Shown here one piece after another: positions 63,029-64,000 of a stretch of 64,000 nucleotides of DNA (the stretch's first letter is position 1; each line of letters opens with the position of its first letter). Position numbers and translations under genes: made by a program. The stretch covers positions 744,001 to 808,000 of the forward strand of contig NZ_CP031223.1 in NCBI RefSeq assembly GCF_008973485.1. The letters are read 5' to 3'. A model generated the notes under the pieces. The model worked only from the letters and a program-made list of their open reading frames with translations, did no database searches and was not told the DNA's origin. The stretch comes from Psychrobacillus glaciei. GTDB taxonomy: Bacteria > Bacillota > Bacilli > Bacillales_A > Planococcaceae.

Positions 63029-63427
63029 ATGATGAAGAAAACCGTTAAAATTACATTCGTATTTATTCTACTTATTTCATTTATGACATTTAATACAAAT
63101 CAAGCAAGTGCGAGTACCAAAGTAATGTGGGGAAAAACAGAATTAAAGGTAGGTCAAATTGGGAAAGTAACGATTGTTACAAACACAAGCTTATGGAAAC
63201 TAGAAAAAGATAATTCTTTGACAAAAATCCGTGAGCTGAAAAAAGGGGAAGAATACCGAGTATATAGCTATAAAAGCAATAATGGTGGACTTTACGGGGT
63301 AGGTGGAGGAGCATTCATTCAAAAAGGTGCTGCTATTAAGTATGAAACACCTTCTAAGAGTAAGCTGACCTTATTAAAACAGGTAATTGACGGAGAATCT
63401 CCTTTAGAAGTAATCTCTGTGGAGTAA
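63029..63427 (+). CDS. Small secreted SH3-like protein
   Basis: A 132-residue exported protein. Signal peptide 1-28 (ASA/S) is followed by one compact beta domain with KVMWGKTELKVGQIGKVTIV, SLWKLEKDNSLTKIRELKKG, YRVYSYKSNNGGLYGVGGGA. The same domain occurs at the front of some secreted Bacillus proteases and wall proteins, so it may bind the cell wall, though the function is unknown. AGAAGGAGG precedes the ATG. It is divergent from the SLAP gene and ends at its own terminator. Confidence 0.65.
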   Translation: MMKKTVKITFVFILLISFMTFNTNQASASTKVMWGKTELKVGQIGKVTIVTNTSLWKLEKDNSLTKIRELKKGEEYRVYSYKSNNGGLYGVGGGAFIQKGAAIKYETPSKSKLTLLKQVIDGESPLEVISVE

Positions 63428-63435
63428 ATGGAAAG

Positions 63436-63471
63436 AAGGACTGTCGTTTAAATAGATGACAGTCCTTTTAC
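63436..63471 (+). terminator. Terminator of the small secreted protein
   Basis: A 10-bp stem AAGGACTGTC / GACAGTCCTT with a 12-base loop, followed by TTAC. Confidence 0.75.
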
Positions 63472-63780
63472 TATTTAAACGTCATTTATTGAGGGGATTT
63501 TAATTTATAGCTTCATTCCCACACGCTAGTTTTTCAATGCCTACCAATTGATCTCAAAGTGCCATAAAGTGTTAAAAAATGCACCTGGTTATGCAACTTT
63601 TGAATGCTAAAAAGCATTTTGTAATTAGTCTTGGCATTAAAACGAAATAGATAGCATCCATTGATAAAGAAGCATTGAGCGGACGAAATTGACTCTTCGT
63701 CCGCTTTTAAAAGAGTAGGGAAAGATCCATTCTCTCATTAATCAACCTTCATGCACCGTGTCTCTACACATTTCAAGAGG

Positions 63781-63855
63781 GCGACGGACAGACATCCACC
63801 ACAAGATTACCGAAAAAAGTGGATCGTGAAGTGACGTAGTCATTTCACAATCCAC
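63781..63855. repeat. Hairpin-T6-CGGTAA element, copy B (inverted)
   Basis: Read on the reverse strand, it is a 37-base hairpin followed by TTTTTTCGGTAA and a 26-base end matching copy A at 55723-55797. The hairpin has 17-base arms with one mismatch and one wobble pair (GTGGATCGTGAAGTGAC on the forward strand). Confidence 0.75.
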
Positions 63856-63891
63856 AAAAATTCAAACGGTAATAGTGTAGTTGATATTTTG

Positions 63892-63955
63892 TCCAAAGCA
63901 CTTAGGAGATAGTAAAGACAAGATGCACTTAAAGGACACTTGAACATTCTTATCA
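63892..63955. repeat. GTCCAAAGCACT element, copy B
   Basis: Starts TTGTCCAAAGCACTTAGGA and ends CACTTAAAGGACACTTG, with the same orientation as the copy at 55801. It is separated from the hairpin element by about 36 bases. Confidence 0.6.
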
Positions 63956-64000
63956 GAATTGCATCGCTTGCCCTGCAACGATATACCAAGTAATTAATAA

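Larger units (their letters stand above)
63472..64000. other. Terminal stretch without a gene, rich in hairpins
   Basis: No protein gene is visible to the window edge. It contains a terminator-like hairpin GCGGACGAA / TTCGTCCGC (63679-63704, then TTTT) with no gene before it, the inverted hairpin-T6 element (63781-63855) and a GTCCAAAGCACT element (63892-63945). It looks like an accumulation of repeats and relics. Confidence 0.55.

Overview
The window is chromosomal DNA from a low-GC Gram-positive, spore-former-type bacterium of the Bacillales, most likely Planococcaceae/Caryophanaceae (Lysinibacillus, Sporosarcina, Psychrobacillus and relatives). The signs are AT-rich DNA with strong AGGAGG-type ribosome sites and frequent TTG/GTG starts, a SigI/RsgI pair, a ComK homologue, SbsC-type S-layer proteins without SLH domains, a SipW-type signal peptidase, and a sphericase-like subtilisin. 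The genus is inference. I saw no rRNA, tRNA, CRISPR array or intact insertion sequence.
Layout. 1-1.8 kb: end of a pantothenate symporter and an EamA transporter. 2-4.8 kb: a secreted repeat protein and the sigI-rsgI cell-envelope stress pair. 5-9.3 kb: argCJBD. 9.5-13.6 kb: two small genes, an XRE-cupin regulator and a divergent polar amino-acid ABC transporter. 13.8-15.4 kb: a decayed, nearly gene-free stretch. 15.5-41.2 kb: an S-layer/glycan island with an SbsC-type S-layer gene at each end. Between them lie an O-antigen-ligase-like protein, a Wzm/Wzt exporter, a methyltransferase-glycosyltransferase fusion, routes to GDP-D-rhamnose (ManC, Gmd, Rmd) and dTDP-L-rhamnose (RmlACBD), a WsaP-like initiating transferase, GalE and a SLAP-domain protein. 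41.5-47.9 kb: a SipW signal peptidase facing two probable substrates, a DUF5305 protein and a NarL-type two-component system. 48.5-54 kb: a giant subtilase with nine Ig-like repeats. 54.2-55.5 kb: a sigma factor divergent from comK. 55.9-58.7 kb: a secreted subtilisin divergent from an NprR-like (RNPP) regulator, followed by a 48-codon exported peptide gene that looks like its signalling peptide. 58.9-63.4 kb: a third SbsC-type protein, a second SLAP protein and a small secreted protein.
Common theme. Nearly everything after 15 kb concerns the cell surface: S-layer subunits, their glycan, export factors, secreted proteases, and regulators (SigI, two-component, peptide quorum sensing, ComK) that could control them.
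At least four families of short dispersed repeats thread through the intergenic spaces. They are GGTGCC-core palindromes, GCGTCCCTGTGTCAG inverted repeats, a hairpin-T6-CGGTAA element, and roughly 21-bp degenerate units containing CGACAAAC or CGAGACC. One palindrome has become the 3' end of argD. The best candidates for something undescribed are the regulator-peptide-protease cassette at 55.9-58.7 kb and the SipW/DUF5305/two-component locus.
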